NCBI GenBank assembly: GCA_016935935.1
Contig: JAFGPZ010000259.1
Coordinates: 1 to 27,263, forward strand
Length of the DNA stretch: 27,263 nt
From: Deltaproteobacteria bacterium
Lineage (GTDB): Bacteria; Desulfobacterota; Syntrophia; Syntrophales; UBA2210
Reading direction: 5' to 3'
Every line of letters begins with the position of its first letter. The first letter of the stretch is position 1. The notes beneath the pieces were generated by a model, which saw only the letters and a list, made by a program, of their open reading frames with translations, was not told the origin of the DNA and ran no database searches. Positions 14,759-21,789 of this stretch are shown piece by piece. The translations under genes and the position numbers were made by a program.

Positions 14759-14793
14759 TTCCCGGAGGGGATAACTTGTTCCCCTCCGGGGAA
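14759..14793 (+). promoter_or_regulatory. Leader hairpin, family copy 4 (before dnaN-like gene)
   Basis: TTCCC-GGAGGGGA, loop TAACTTGT, TCCCCTCC-GGGGAA: nearly perfect 13-bp stem with one bulged C. It shares CCCGGAGGGG with copy 1 at 9887 and lies 40 bases before the start codon. Confidence 0.55.
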
Positions 14794-14833
14794 ACAAATA
14801 ATCCCTCCTTGTACAGGTGATAAGGAGAAACTG

Positions 14834-15940
14834 ATGGAAGTTAAAATCAAGAAAGACCTTTTAGTGAAGGCGTTAGAAAGAATATCAGGAGTTCTCAGCC
14901 TGGGCAGAAAGACACATCACCAGGCCGCGCAGTACGTTCTCTTTAAGACAGAAAACGGCGGCGTATCTCTGACCGCCACGAATCTCGTCATCAGTATACG
15001 CCTCATGATTGAAGCAGAAATAGTTCAAGAGGGAAGTGCCGCTCTCGCGGGACACAGGCTTCTCAAATATATCAAACTGATTGACGACGATGAGATTGTC
15101 ATCAGAGATGACAGAATCATTTACGGAAACGCTTCGTCTAAGTTTCACTCTATTCCCGTGGATGAATATCCTGAATTTTCGTTAGAAGAAGCAGAGTTTA
15201 TCTCTATGGAATCTGATGATTTAAAGGAGATTGTCAGGCAGACCGTTTTTGCAGCCGGTAAGGACGAATACAGGCCTTACCTGGCAGGTCTTTGTTTTGA
15301 AAGAAACAAGCATTTCTTGAGGATCATCGGAACAGACGGTTACAGGCTGGCTATCAGTCAGGCAAATTGCTGCGAAAACGCTTCTGCTGTGGATGATAAC
15401 GACGGAGTTATCATTCCCAGAGAGGCCGTGAAGGAAATCGCCAGAATATCCGGCGACAATGGCAATTCTGTTCAGATTGGCATTATCGGGGATAAGGCGG
15501 TCTTTAAGACAAGCGATGCAATTCTGATAACACAATTGGTTGATGGTCAATTTCCCGACTACCGCCCGATAGTGTCTGCCAGGAATGAGAAAGGGTGTAT
15601 CACTGTAGAAATAAATAAAGACCGGTTATTAAATTCCCTTTCGCGAATGAAAGTTATTGCCAGGGACAACACGAATAAAAAAATGTCCATTACGAAGAAC
15701 AATTCCTGTCTTACTTTTGAGTCGAACACTCCCGGCGGATCGGTATCCGAAGAAGTGGAAATCGCTGAAGGTAACAACGATGCGTTTAAGATATCTCTTA
15801 ATTGCAGTTACCTGTCTGATGCGGTTAAGGCCGTTGTGTCGGACACAGTGCAGCTGGAAGTGTGTAATGAAAAGTCACCCTTGATTGTAAGGGGCGACGG
15901 AAGGTCGTTACACGTGATTATGCCTGTTGCTGAGGGATGA
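14834..15940 (+). CDS. dnaN: DNA polymerase III beta subunit (sliding clamp) homologue
   Basis: A 368-residue protein matching DnaN in length and three-domain layout. Visible landmarks are KIKKDLLVKALERISGVLS at the N-terminus, VDEYPEF, AAGKDEYRPYLAGLCFE, IIGTDGYRLAISQ (the classic TDG.RLA), LVDGQFPDYRPIV, and a C-terminal IMPV before AEG, corresponding to the usual MPMR/L end. Clamps encircle DNA and bind polymerases. Most plasmids rely on the host clamp, so an own copy is unusual. The start follows AAGGAG. The last residues differ from the chromosomal consensus, consistent with a divergent accessory version. Confidence 0.88.
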   Translation: MEVKIKKDLLVKALERISGVLSLGRKTHHQAAQYVLFKTENGGVSLTATNLVISIRLMIEAEIVQEGSAALAGHRLLKYIKLIDDDEIVIRDDRIIYGNASSKFHSIPVDEYPEFSLEEAEFISMESDDLKEIVRQTVFAAGKDEYRPYLAGLCFERNKHFLRIIGTDGYRLAISQANCCENASAVDDNDGVIIPREAVKEIARISGDNGNSVQIGIIGDKAVFKTSDAILITQLVDGQFPDYRPIVSARNEKGCITVEINKDRLLNSLSRMKVIARDNTNKKMSITKNNSCLTFESNTPGGSVSEEVEIAEGNNDAFKISLNCSYLSDAVKAVVSDTVQLEVCNEKSPLIVRGDGRSLHVIMPVAEG

Positions 15941-15985
15941 TCATGAATAACATTCATCATTTGGATAAAAACCGGAGAGATTATC

Positions 15986-16414
15986 ATGAAGATCAAATTT
16001 GACATTAAAAGTTTTGGTATCACCTATAGATCGCTGAAAGTTTTACGAGATACTCTGGCAACGTCCATCGGTGACGAGATTGCCATAGCGCAAGTTCCTA
16101 CCGACGATATTTGCTGCGGTTTTCTTATCGTCAACAAGACAACAGGCGAGGCTACCTTCACGGGTGACGGTTTTCGGACTGACGGCGGCGGTGAAGGCGG
16201 TGCCGGGTATAAATCGGCTCAGGCACTTTTGAGGCTGTTTGGCCTTTCCTTTTTCGATGTGTATCCTATGGAACCGGTTAATTCTGAGGAAATATGCCGG
16301 GGAAACATCGAGGGGATAAAGAAAATATTTCTTGATATGGCGGACGATCTCGAGAGGATTGCGGATTACCGCTGTCCGGTAAAACTAAAACCTCAGTATT
16401 TGAGATCTTATTAA
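15986..16414 (+). CDS. Hypothetical 142-residue protein
   Basis: Unrecognised. Starts MKIKFDIKSFGITYRSLKVL after CCGGAGAG. A Gly-rich turn (FRTDGGGEGGAGYKSAQALL) is followed by helices (IKKIFLDMADDLERIA). No catalytic motif is evident. It follows the dnaN-like gene by 45 bases and is likely co-transcribed with it. Confidence 0.65.
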   Translation: MKIKFDIKSFGITYRSLKVLRDTLATSIGDEIAIAQVPTDDICCGFLIVNKTTGEATFTGDGFRTDGGGEGGAGYKSAQALLRLFGLSFFDVYPMEPVNSEEICRGNIEGIKKIFLDMADDLERIADYRCPVKLKPQYLRSY

Positions 16415-16433
16415 GAAAAAGAAAGGTAATACC

Positions 16434-16700
16434 ATGAATGCGTATGAGAAGTTAGGGCTGACCATTGGTAAGCTGGTCACCGAAAAGCAGGATGCCTACG
16501 GGGACGCCTTCGGAAAGTCCGGAAAGGTGTTGGAAATTCTTTATCCTAATGGCGTACAGCCCAAGCAGTACAGGGATATGCTGACCATTGTCAGGATCAT
16601 AGACAAGCTATTCAGGATAGCTAACCGGAAAGACTATAATGGTGAAAGTCCCTATATGGACATTGCCGGTTACAGTCTCTTAGGGCTAACTATTGAATAG
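16434..16700 (+). CDS. DUF1599-type (nucleotide modification associated) protein
   Basis: An 88-residue protein matching the DUF1599 core seen in phages and plasmids: KLVTEKQDAYGDAFGKSGKV, then MLTIVRIIDKLFRIA and GESPYMDIAGYSLLGL. The family is associated by gene neighbourhood with DNA base modification but has no proven biochemical activity that I know of. Its helical Glu/Asp-rich layout recalls MazG-type nucleotide hydrolases. AAAGG precedes the ATG. Confidence 0.7.
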   Translation: MNAYEKLGLTIGKLVTEKQDAYGDAFGKSGKVLEILYPNGVQPKQYRDMLTIVRIIDKLFRIANRKDYNGESPYMDIAGYSLLGLTIE

Positions 16701-16733
16701 CCGGAATAGGAGAAGAATGAAAGGAGATGGATT

Positions 16734-17210
16734 ATGCCGTATTGCATAGTAAGGGCATATACGCACGATGAATACCTGTCACCTCCAGCAGAATTCGCTG
16801 CCTTTAAGGTAACGAAAAACCTGGTTCGTGTGGCAGAGTCTCGTTGTTGGCAGGTTAAAGAAATGGACATCATGCCTTTTGCAGTCGAGTTCTCCGATTA
16901 CACTCCCGTGTTTTTGGAAGATACGTTTATGCGTGAAGGCAAATACACCGATCAAATAGATTTTGAAAAGCTCCTTGAACCGGTTCTTGAAGGGAAAACA
17001 GATCACATATTTGTGAAAGAATTTCCTGAACCGTTATGGAACGAGATCCTTGGAAAAAGCGATTTCAGAACTGACTGTATGGTTATGTGTATCTGGGGTA
17101 TATCACCGGATAAGGTTTCCTGGAAGGGCTACATAAAACACACGCCCATCGAGGTATCTACTAGGTGCGTTGGGCTCTCTGACCTTAAAGGTGCCTTGGA
17201 AAAAGCTTAA
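16734..17210 (+). CDS. Hypothetical 158-residue protein
   Basis: Unrecognised. AAAGGAGATGGATT precedes the ATG. The product starts MPYCIVRAYTHDEYLSPPAE and has a mixed alpha/beta composition with scattered Cys (CWQV, DCMVMCIWG, RCVG) but no clear zinc motif. It ends before a strong terminator at 17231, so it may close the dnaN-like operon. Confidence 0.65.
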   Translation: MPYCIVRAYTHDEYLSPPAEFAAFKVTKNLVRVAESRCWQVKEMDIMPFAVEFSDYTPVFLEDTFMREGKYTDQIDFEKLLEPVLEGKTDHIFVKEFPEPLWNEILGKSDFRTDCMVMCIWGISPDKVSWKGYIKHTPIEVSTRCVGLSDLKGALEKA

Positions 17211-17230
17211 AAGGCAGAAGAGAAAACTGA

Positions 17231-17270
17231 GAGGGGGTATTTAAGCTGGTACAGCTTACCCCCTCTTTTT
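17231..17270 (+). terminator. Intrinsic terminator
   Basis: GAGGGGGTA (17231-17239) pairs with TACCCCCTC (17257-17265), with an inner AGCT/AGCT helix and T5 after the stem. It sits 17 bases before the next start codon. Confidence 0.8.
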
Positions 17271-17286
17271 GTAATGGAGAGTAACA

Positions 17287-17493
17287 ATGGGGAAAAGCAA
17301 ATATAGAAGACGGTATGGGTTTATTGAGGACAGGATAGGTGAACGTGTCGATAATATCCCGAAAACGGGAGCATTGACCGGTCGTTACGTCATCGACTTC
17401 TACGGTTGCTGGTGGGAGGTTAAAAAGGACGCTGACGGTTCACTATTCTGGATTATTGGTGAATATCCTGCTTCGATGCAGGGCAAACAATAG
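17287..17493 (+). CDS. Hypothetical 68-residue protein
   Basis: Unrecognised small protein rich in Trp, Tyr and Arg. It begins MGKSKYRRRYGFIEDRIGE and contains GRYVIDFYGCWWEVKKDADG then SLFWIIGEYP. ATGGAGAG is a weak ribosome binding site, 5-12 bases upstream. It immediately precedes the ArdC-type gene (13 bases), so it may be translated with it. Confidence 0.6.
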   Translation: MGKSKYRRRYGFIEDRIGERVDNIPKTGALTGRYVIDFYGCWWEVKKDADGSLFWIIGEYPASMQGKQ

Positions 17494-17506
17494 CGGGGAA
17501 ATAGTT

Positions 17507-18370
17507 ATGAAAAGCAGCGAATTAAAAAAGCAATATGAAAGAGATATCAACATTCTCATAGAAAACATCAAAAATGAAGAATCGAGTGAAACAATCCTTG
17601 ATTATTTCAACTTCTGTTCAAAGTTTCATAAATATTCCTTTCACAATCGAATTTTGATCTGGCTGTCCAGGCCGGATGCAACTCTAGTTGCCGGTTTCCG
17701 TGCATGGCAGAAGCTTGGCCGCATAGTCAAGAAGGGTGAGAAGGGAATTCCCATCTTTGCTCCCATAAGGGTCAAGCAAAAGCAAGAACCGAAGCCGGAT
17801 GAGAAAGGAATTGTGGAAGAGATGAAAGGAGATGTTAAGCAAAAAGAAGACAGGCCGGTAACCCTTTTCAAAGTTGTGTATGTCTGGGACGTATCTCAGA
17901 CAGAAGGGGAACCGGTACCTGAAACGCCTGATGCTTTGAGTGTTATCGGAGATGCCGGAGGTATTCTGCCGTTACTCGAGGGGTACATTTCCTCCCGTAA
18001 TATCAGGCTCAGCTACGTCGGCGATCTTGGCCGTTCGCAGGGAATTTCTATGGGGGGACAAATTGTAGCACTTAAGTCTCTCACTGATGAAGAGAAATTC
18101 CACGTTCTTACGCATGAACTTGCTCATGAACTGCTGCACAGTAAAGAAGAGCGGATAGCGTTATCGAAGAAGCTGAAGGAGACTGAAGCGGAGGCGGTCG
18201 CATACATCGTATGTAATCATTTCAATCTTGAAACGAAGTCCCCCACCTATCTGGCAATCTATAAAGCCCGGGATGTGGATATTAGGACATCGTTTGACCG
18301 GATTGTATCTACCGCTTCAAAGGTCATCCAGGGTATTGAAACCCGGGAACAGCAAAGAAAGGCAGCATAA
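17507..18370 (+). CDS. ArdC-type antirestriction protein with zinc metallopeptidase domain
   Basis: A 287-residue protein. The N-terminal half has the ArdC single-strand-DNA-binding signature: YFNFCSKFHKYSFHNRILI, GFRAWQKLGRIVKKGEKGIP and VYVWDVSQTEG. The C-terminal half holds a zincin motif HELAHELLH near residues 202-210 with a downstream ETEAEAVAYIV that supplies the third ligand. ArdC proteins protect incoming plasmid DNA from host restriction and nucleases during conjugation. A longer frame from 17456 exists, but ATG 17507 fits the family start. The position near ssb and radC suits a leading region. Confidence 0.82.
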   Translation: MKSSELKKQYERDINILIENIKNEESSETILDYFNFCSKFHKYSFHNRILIWLSRPDATLVAGFRAWQKLGRIVKKGEKGIPIFAPIRVKQKQEPKPDEKGIVEEMKGDVKQKEDRPVTLFKVVYVWDVSQTEGEPVPETPDALSVIGDAGGILPLLEGYISSRNIRLSYVGDLGRSQGISMGGQIVALKSLTDEEKFHVLTHELAHELLHSKEERIALSKKLKETEAEAVAYIVCNHFNLETKSPTYLAIYKARDVDIRTSFDRIVSTASKVIQGIETREQQRKAA

Positions 18371-18380
18371 GAAAGGAGAT

Positions 18381-18536
18381 ATGGAAATGCCAAAATACAC
18401 CGTTTACTTTCTCACTCCGCATTCATTGTGGGAGGGTATTGAAGCAGAGGACGAAGACGATGCAATACGGCAATGTAAAACGCCGCCTGAATTTGACGGA
18501 AATGAGCCAAGTGAATGGGTGGCAATAGAAGAATAA
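18381..18536 (+). CDS. Hypothetical 51-residue acidic protein
   Basis: Unrecognised. AAAGGAGAT precedes the ATG. It starts MEMPKYTVYFLTPHSLWEGI and continues EAEDEDDAIRQCKTPPEFDG, a beta-strand then acidic helix. Such small acidic proteins can be DNA mimics or adaptors, but nothing here proves that. It lies ten bases after the ArdC-type gene. Confidence 0.65.
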   Translation: MEMPKYTVYFLTPHSLWEGIEAEDEDDAIRQCKTPPEFDGNEPSEWVAIEE

Positions 18537-18549
18537 GGAGTGAAGCATT

Positions 18550-18606
18550 ATGAATCAAAACGACAACACTCAGATGATAGCCTTCAAGATGCTCAAATGC
18601 AGGTAA
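18550..18606 (+). CDS. 18-residue micro-ORF, translationally coupled
   Basis: ATG at 18550 lies ten bases after AAGGAG and encodes MNQNDNTQMIAFKMLKCR, ending TAA. The next gene's TTG follows the stop directly (TAATTG). It may be a genuine peptide or only a device that delivers ribosomes to the TTG start. Confidence 0.35.
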   Translation: MNQNDNTQMIAFKMLKCR

Positions 18607-18849
18607 TTGAAGGTCAAGGCGGGTCCTCTTCTGATGGCGGAACCACTTTACTATGACGGCATGCCGTCTGATCTACGTATCGGGTACTGTTTTACCGAAG
18701 ACGGAGGGCTGATATTCATCAAACATGAAGGAGATATATCTTATTGCAGTTTCAGTGATGAAGCTGACGATGTATTCCAGGAAATTATCGTACAGGGCAT
18801 TGCAAGAAGGATATCCAACAAAGAAGAAATAAGCGGCCCTGTGAAATAG
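18607..18849 (+). CDS. Hypothetical 80-residue protein (start uncertain)
   Basis: Unrecognised. The longest version begins with TTG directly after the stop of the 18-residue frame; ATG at 18634 is the alternative (MAEPLYYDGMPSDLRIGYCF) with only a weak AAGGCGG nearby. The middle is strand-rich (GGLIFIKHEGDISYCSF), followed by an acidic helix (DEADDVFQEIIVQGIARRI). It lies among short genes of the same strand. Confidence 0.55.
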   Translation: MKVKAGPLLMAEPLYYDGMPSDLRIGYCFTEDGGLIFIKHEGDISYCSFSDEADDVFQEIIVQGIARRISNKEEISGPVK

Positions 18850-18877
18850 GTGAAAAAGAGATGAGAGGGTTAGAACA

Positions 18878-19222
18878 ATGAAAATATCAGAGATTAACGG
18901 GCACGTTAAACAGATAAAAAACGATCTGAAGAAACGGATACTAAGCATGCCGGACAATCCTAAGATTTCAAGGATTGGAGGGGGAACAACTTGCTTTGTT
19001 TTAAATTCAGTTAATCTTGGGGAAAGCTGGTCTCCGTTTTACCACGATTTCAGGAAGCAGTATCAGGAGATTGCGGAGATCGTTGACCGTCTCCCTATTG
19101 AAAAACTCGCTGAACAACTTGAAGAAATCGCAAAGCGGGAAAGCATAAAAACATCAGGGGGAACGCTAAAACTCCACCCGGAAGTTGCCGGAAGATTGAA
19201 AGGGCTTTTAACGGAGGTATAG
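18878..19222 (+). CDS. Hypothetical 114-residue protein
   Basis: Unrecognised. GAGAGGG precedes the ATG. The N-terminal helix is basic (HVKQIKNDLKKRILSM), a central segment reads SRIGGGTTCFVLNSVNLG, and the C-terminal half is helical and charged (IDRLPIEKL-like, EQLEEIAKRES). It is followed after two bases by the next gene. Confidence 0.65.
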   Translation: MKISEINGHVKQIKNDLKKRILSMPDNPKISRIGGGTTCFVLNSVNLGESWSPFYHDFRKQYQEIAEIVDRLPIEKLAEQLEEIAKRESIKTSGGTLKLHPEVAGRLKGLLTEV

Positions 19223-19224
19223 CC

Positions 19225-19503
19225 ATGTGGGGAACGGATAGCCGAAAACAAGAATATTATCAGGGAGGGAGAGAGATTCGAGAGATTTCCCGGAGAGATA
19301 TAGCAGTGTATTGCCAGGCGTGCGGCTTTATTACCTTGAATGGAACAAATGACTTTGAGAACCGCAACGGCGGGCTGACTGTCAAACGCTCCGAAGTTGT
19401 TATTTATGACGCTGAGGGGGGAATTGTTCAAGCATTACGGCCAAAGAAGCGGGATTTTATAAAGGTTTGGGGCTGTAACGCTTGCGTGAATGACTGGAAA
19501 TGA
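19225..19503 (+). CDS. Hypothetical 92-residue protein with possible zinc-binding cysteines
   Basis: Unrecognised. GGAGGTATAGCC precedes the ATG. Two cysteine pairs, CQACG near residue 30 and CNACV near residue 86, could make a zinc ribbon. Between them lies VKRSEVVIYDAEGGIVQAL. The basic N-terminus and paired cysteines suggest nucleic-acid binding, which is inference. The next gene starts 17 bases on and also encodes a C-x2-C pair protein. Confidence 0.65.
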   Translation: MWGTDSRKQEYYQGGREIREISRRDIAVYCQACGFITLNGTNDFENRNGGLTVKRSEVVIYDAEGGIVQALRPKKRDFIKVWGCNACVNDWK

Positions 19504-19519
19504 GAAAAGGAGGTTACTT

Positions 19520-19720
19520 ATGGCATATACTCCCGAATTATCACTGGAAAGTAGCCGCACATTAAGGAGAATCGCTTGGGCATTAGGGGTTCCAATGACC
19601 TTGGCAATCGAGGAAATCTTTGCTTTTCTGCCAACGATAGTCAGCTATGACAAGGTGTGTAAGAAGTGCAAAGATAAAACAAGGTGTGAAAGCTGCGCTT
19701 TTAATAGAGAGGAAAGATAA
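19520..19720 (+). CDS. Hypothetical 66-residue protein with CxxC motifs
   Basis: Unrecognised. AAAGGAGGTTACTT precedes ATG 19520. The N-terminal half is helical (SSRTLRRIAWALGVPMTLAI), resembling a small helix-turn-helix or ribbon-helix element. The C-terminus has CKKCKDKTRCESC, a C-x2-C-x5-C-x2-C set suited to zinc. It lies three bases before radC. Confidence 0.65.
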   Translation: MAYTPELSLESSRTLRRIAWALGVPMTLAIEEIFAFLPTIVSYDKVCKKCKDKTRCESCAFNREER

Positions 19721-19723
19721 AAG

Positions 19724-20191
19724 ATGGAAAGGATATATTCGACTCAATTCCCTGGAACAAAATACCGGATAGAATTGGTAAGAGAGGGAACCGGGGAAAG
19801 TACTTCAAAATCCCAAAAACCTCTTATGAACGCTAAAGGCGTCTATCAATATATTCGTGCCGGGTTGGAGAACAAAGATCGGGAGTTCTTCATTTCCATT
19901 TTGTTTGACACAAGACTTGTTCCTTTAGGTGTGAACCTTATAGCTATTGGAGGGTTGAACTCTGCGATGGTCTATCCTCGTGAAGTGTTCAAGGCAGCAG
20001 TTTTAGCTTCTGCTGCGTCGCTGGTTTTGGCTCATAATCACCCATCCGGGAATCCGAATCCAAGCAAAGAAGATATCGACCTGACAAACAAGCTCATGCA
20101 GGCGGGAAATATTCTCAATATTCCAATATACGATCATATTATCGTGGGCAGGAACTGCTATCACAGCATGAAAGAAAACGGAGACATGTAA
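19724..20191 (+). CDS. radC: RadC-like JAB/MPN domain protein
   Basis: A 155-residue RadC/YeeS-type protein. It has EFFISILFDTRLVPLGVN, then REVFKAAVLASAASLVLAHN and HPSGNPNPSKEDIDLT, which carries the JAMM metal ligands (H-x-H...S..D), and PIYDHIIVGRNCYHSMKENG. The chromosomal form has an N-terminal helix-hairpin-helix that is missing here, as in plasmid and phage versions. The function of RadC is unresolved; mobile-element copies often neighbour antirestriction genes, as here. Confidence 0.88.
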   Translation: MERIYSTQFPGTKYRIELVREGTGESTSKSQKPLMNAKGVYQYIRAGLENKDREFFISILFDTRLVPLGVNLIAIGGLNSAMVYPREVFKAAVLASAASLVLAHNHPSGNPNPSKEDIDLTNKLMQAGNILNIPIYDHIIVGRNCYHSMKENGDM

Positions 20192-20201
20192 ACATACCTC
20201 A

Positions 20202-20318
20202 ATGTTATTTGGAGATATCCTTCAGGATTTGGAGACTGGAGAATATTTTCAGGTGATGTACGTTGGTTTTGAACAGACAAGAAAATCAAGGAAAGGAAAT
20301 ATTAAATGGGTAAAATAA
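20202..20318 (+). CDS. Hypothetical 38-residue protein overlapping the macro gene
   Basis: A short frame with protein-like composition starts ATG at 20202 (MLFGDILQDLETGEYFQVMY, then VGFEQTRKSRKGNIKWVK) and ends 13 bases inside the macro-domain gene. The region upstream has no good ribosome binding site, so it may be a decayed gene end or a coupled micro-protein. The pattern of acidic helix, strand and basic tail resembles small phage-type proteins. Confidence 0.4.
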   Translation: MLFGDILQDLETGEYFQVMYVGFEQTRKSRKGNIKWVK

Positions 20319-20779
20319 CATACGTAATTGGAGATGCCACGGCGCCGCAGACACCCGGTCCCAAGATGATTATCCATATCTGCAATGATATCGGAGCTTG
20401 GGGAAAGGGTTTTGTTCTTGCAGTATCCAGGCGCTGGCCGCAAATTAAGAGGTATTATCGGGAATGGTATCAAACAAAAAGTGATTTTCGGCTTGGCGCT
20501 ATTCAGTCCATCCAAGTGAACTCAGACATTTGGGTCGTCAACATGATCGGGCAGAAAGGAATCCGGCATACAAAAGCTGGTCCCCCCATTCGTTACCAAG
20601 CTTTAGAGCAGTGTTTAAGTAAAATTGCCGAAGGGGCAAAAGAATTGGGAGCCAGTATTCACATGCCCAGAATAGGTAGTGGTTTGGCAGGAGGTGACTG
20701 GGTCAAAATTGAGCCTATTATTTCCCGTCAACTTTGCAACAAAGGGCTTGCGGTTTATGTGTATGACATAAGGATTTAA
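20306..20779 (+). CDS. Macro-domain (ADP-ribose binding/hydrolase) protein
   Basis: A 157-residue single macro domain. KITYVIGDATAPQTPGPKMI, IIHICNDIGAWGKGFVLAVS and the loop MPRIGSGLAGGDW are the ligand-binding segments of the Poa1p/TARG1-like class. These proteins bind or hydrolyse ADP-ribose 1''-phosphate or ADP-ribosyl groups. On a mobile element it could reverse ADP-ribosylation by host defence or toxin systems; that is inference from context beside radC and an antirestriction gene. AAAGGAAAT precedes the ATG. Confidence 0.82.
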   Translation: MGKITYVIGDATAPQTPGPKMIIHICNDIGAWGKGFVLAVSRRWPQIKRYYREWYQTKSDFRLGAIQSIQVNSDIWVVNMIGQKGIRHTKAGPPIRYQALEQCLSKIAEGAKELGASIHMPRIGSGLAGGDWVKIEPIISRQLCNKGLAVYVYDIRI

Positions 20780-20821
20780 AAGGCAGTATTGCGCGAGAAC
20801 AAGGATAGGAGGAGGTTCGTC

Positions 20822-21145
20822 ATGGTAAAAGTTAAAGTAGAAAGCATAGAACACTTAAAAAGTCTCACTTCTGAAGAACCGAAAGAATTTTTCCTCACGC
20901 TGAACCACGGGACTTTCACCCGGAAAATCATATTCTACGACGCGGATTCGGATAAGTTTTTCGTGGATGATCTATGTACGGGCTATATTGCAGATTATAC
21001 TATTGCTCAACTTACAGAAGAAACCAACATAGTTAAGGCAATTCAAAAGGGAGCTTTTTATCTGGAAGAGGAAGGTGAGCAGGTTGCGGCTCATGTGTAT
21101 ACAACTGAAGCACTCCGAAAAGGAGAGAATGTTGAAGGAAGGTAA
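20822..21145 (+). CDS. Hypothetical 107-residue protein
   Basis: Unrecognised. AGGAGGAGG precedes ATG 20822. It starts MVKVKVESIEHLKSLTSEEP, followed by a strand-rich stretch (FFLTLNHGTFTRKIIFYDAD, KFFVDDLCTGYIADYT) and a charged C-terminus. The layout resembles small single-domain phage-type proteins. It precedes another short gene by two bases. Confidence 0.65.
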   Translation: MVKVKVESIEHLKSLTSEEPKEFFLTLNHGTFTRKIIFYDADSDKFFVDDLCTGYIADYTIAQLTEETNIVKAIQKGAFYLEEEGEQVAAHVYTTEALRKGENVEGR

Positions 21146-21147
21146 AC

Positions 21148-21324
21148 ATGAAGAATCAAATAGTGGTAGTTGTGGAGGGTGGTATTGCGGTAGAGGCATA
21201 TTCAAATATTCCTGATCTTAACCTTGAAGTTCTTGACATTGACACAGAAAAAACAGATTCGGAATATGAAGCAGAGGTTTCGGAGCTCCGCACCTTGATC
21301 AAGGAACTTCCCTACAAGTATTAG
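21148..21324 (+). CDS. Hypothetical 58-residue acidic protein
   Basis: Unrecognised family, though the pattern is one commonly seen in phage and plasmid small proteins: a hydrophobic strand with Gly (IVVVVEGGIAVEAYSNI), then LNLEVLDIDTE, then an acidic helix (SEYEAEVSELRTLIKELP). GAAGGAAGG precedes the ATG, two bases after the previous stop, implying co-translation. No catalytic residues are evident. Confidence 0.65.
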   Translation: MKNQIVVVVEGGIAVEAYSNIPDLNLEVLDIDTEKTDSEYEAEVSELRTLIKELPYKY

Positions 21325-21351
21325 CGAACCAAAATCAAGGAGAGTAGTGCC

Positions 21352-21630
21352 ATGGAAAGGAAAAAATATTACCATTACACTCTCGAAGAAATCAATGGAG
21401 AGCAGGAGTACACCTATGATTATCTTATCGAGACCGAAAATTTGGAACAGGCAATTGCAATTGCCAATAAACATGCCGGCACATTTTATTTAGATAAACC
21501 AGAAGAAGTATGCGACGGAAATTATGTGTTCTTTGGCGGCGCGGTTTGTGTGGAAATTAAGTCAGTAACTGAGACTTCAAAGGAGGATTTTGTTAAAGAT
21601 ATGCTCCAGAGAGCTATTCTTAGGGCATGA
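21352..21630 (+). CDS. Hypothetical 92-residue protein
   Basis: Unrecognised. AAGGAGAGTAGTGCC precedes the ATG. The protein begins MERKKYYHYTLEEINGEQEY, then a helix (NLEQAIAIANKHAG), strands (GNYVFFGGAVCVEIKSV) and an acidic end. It ends 16 bases before a strong terminator, so it closes this run of genes. Confidence 0.65.
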   Translation: MERKKYYHYTLEEINGEQEYTYDYLIETENLEQAIAIANKHAGTFYLDKPEEVCDGNYVFFGGAVCVEIKSVTETSKEDFVKDMLQRAILRA

Positions 21631-21646
21631 TAATCCTTTGTTTTGC

Positions 21647-21684
21647 GGGATGGGGCGTTAAATAACGTCTCATCCCCCTCTTTT
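21647..21684 (+). terminator. Strong intrinsic terminator
   Basis: GGGATGGGGCGTTA (21647-21660) pairs almost end to end with TAACGTCTCATCCC (21663-21676), followed by CCTCTTTT. It would end the operon from the ArdC or RadC genes. Confidence 0.8.
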
Positions 21685-21694
21685 CATCATGTGT

Positions 21695-21746
21695 CCTTCT
21701 TCCCATCGGGAGGTTCAACAGAGTGGACTTTCCGACAGGGAGAAGG
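21695..21746 (+). promoter_or_regulatory. Leader hairpin, possible fifth family member
   Basis: CCTTCT-T-CCC (21695-21704) pairs with GGGAGAAGG (21738-21746), with inner TCGG/CCGA. The left part CCCATCGGGAGG resembles the other leaders, but the loop is longer. It lies 44 bases before the gene at 21790. Confidence 0.35.
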
Positions 21747-21789
21747 ACTCCTTCCCCCGTGAATTAAAATCCAATTAAGGAGGAAGAAT

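Noticed and set aside
15943..16002. A 19-residue frame starting just after the dnaN-like stop
   Set aside because: It overlaps the next gene's start, is very polar, and the nearby GAGGG may simply belong to the end of the clamp gene.
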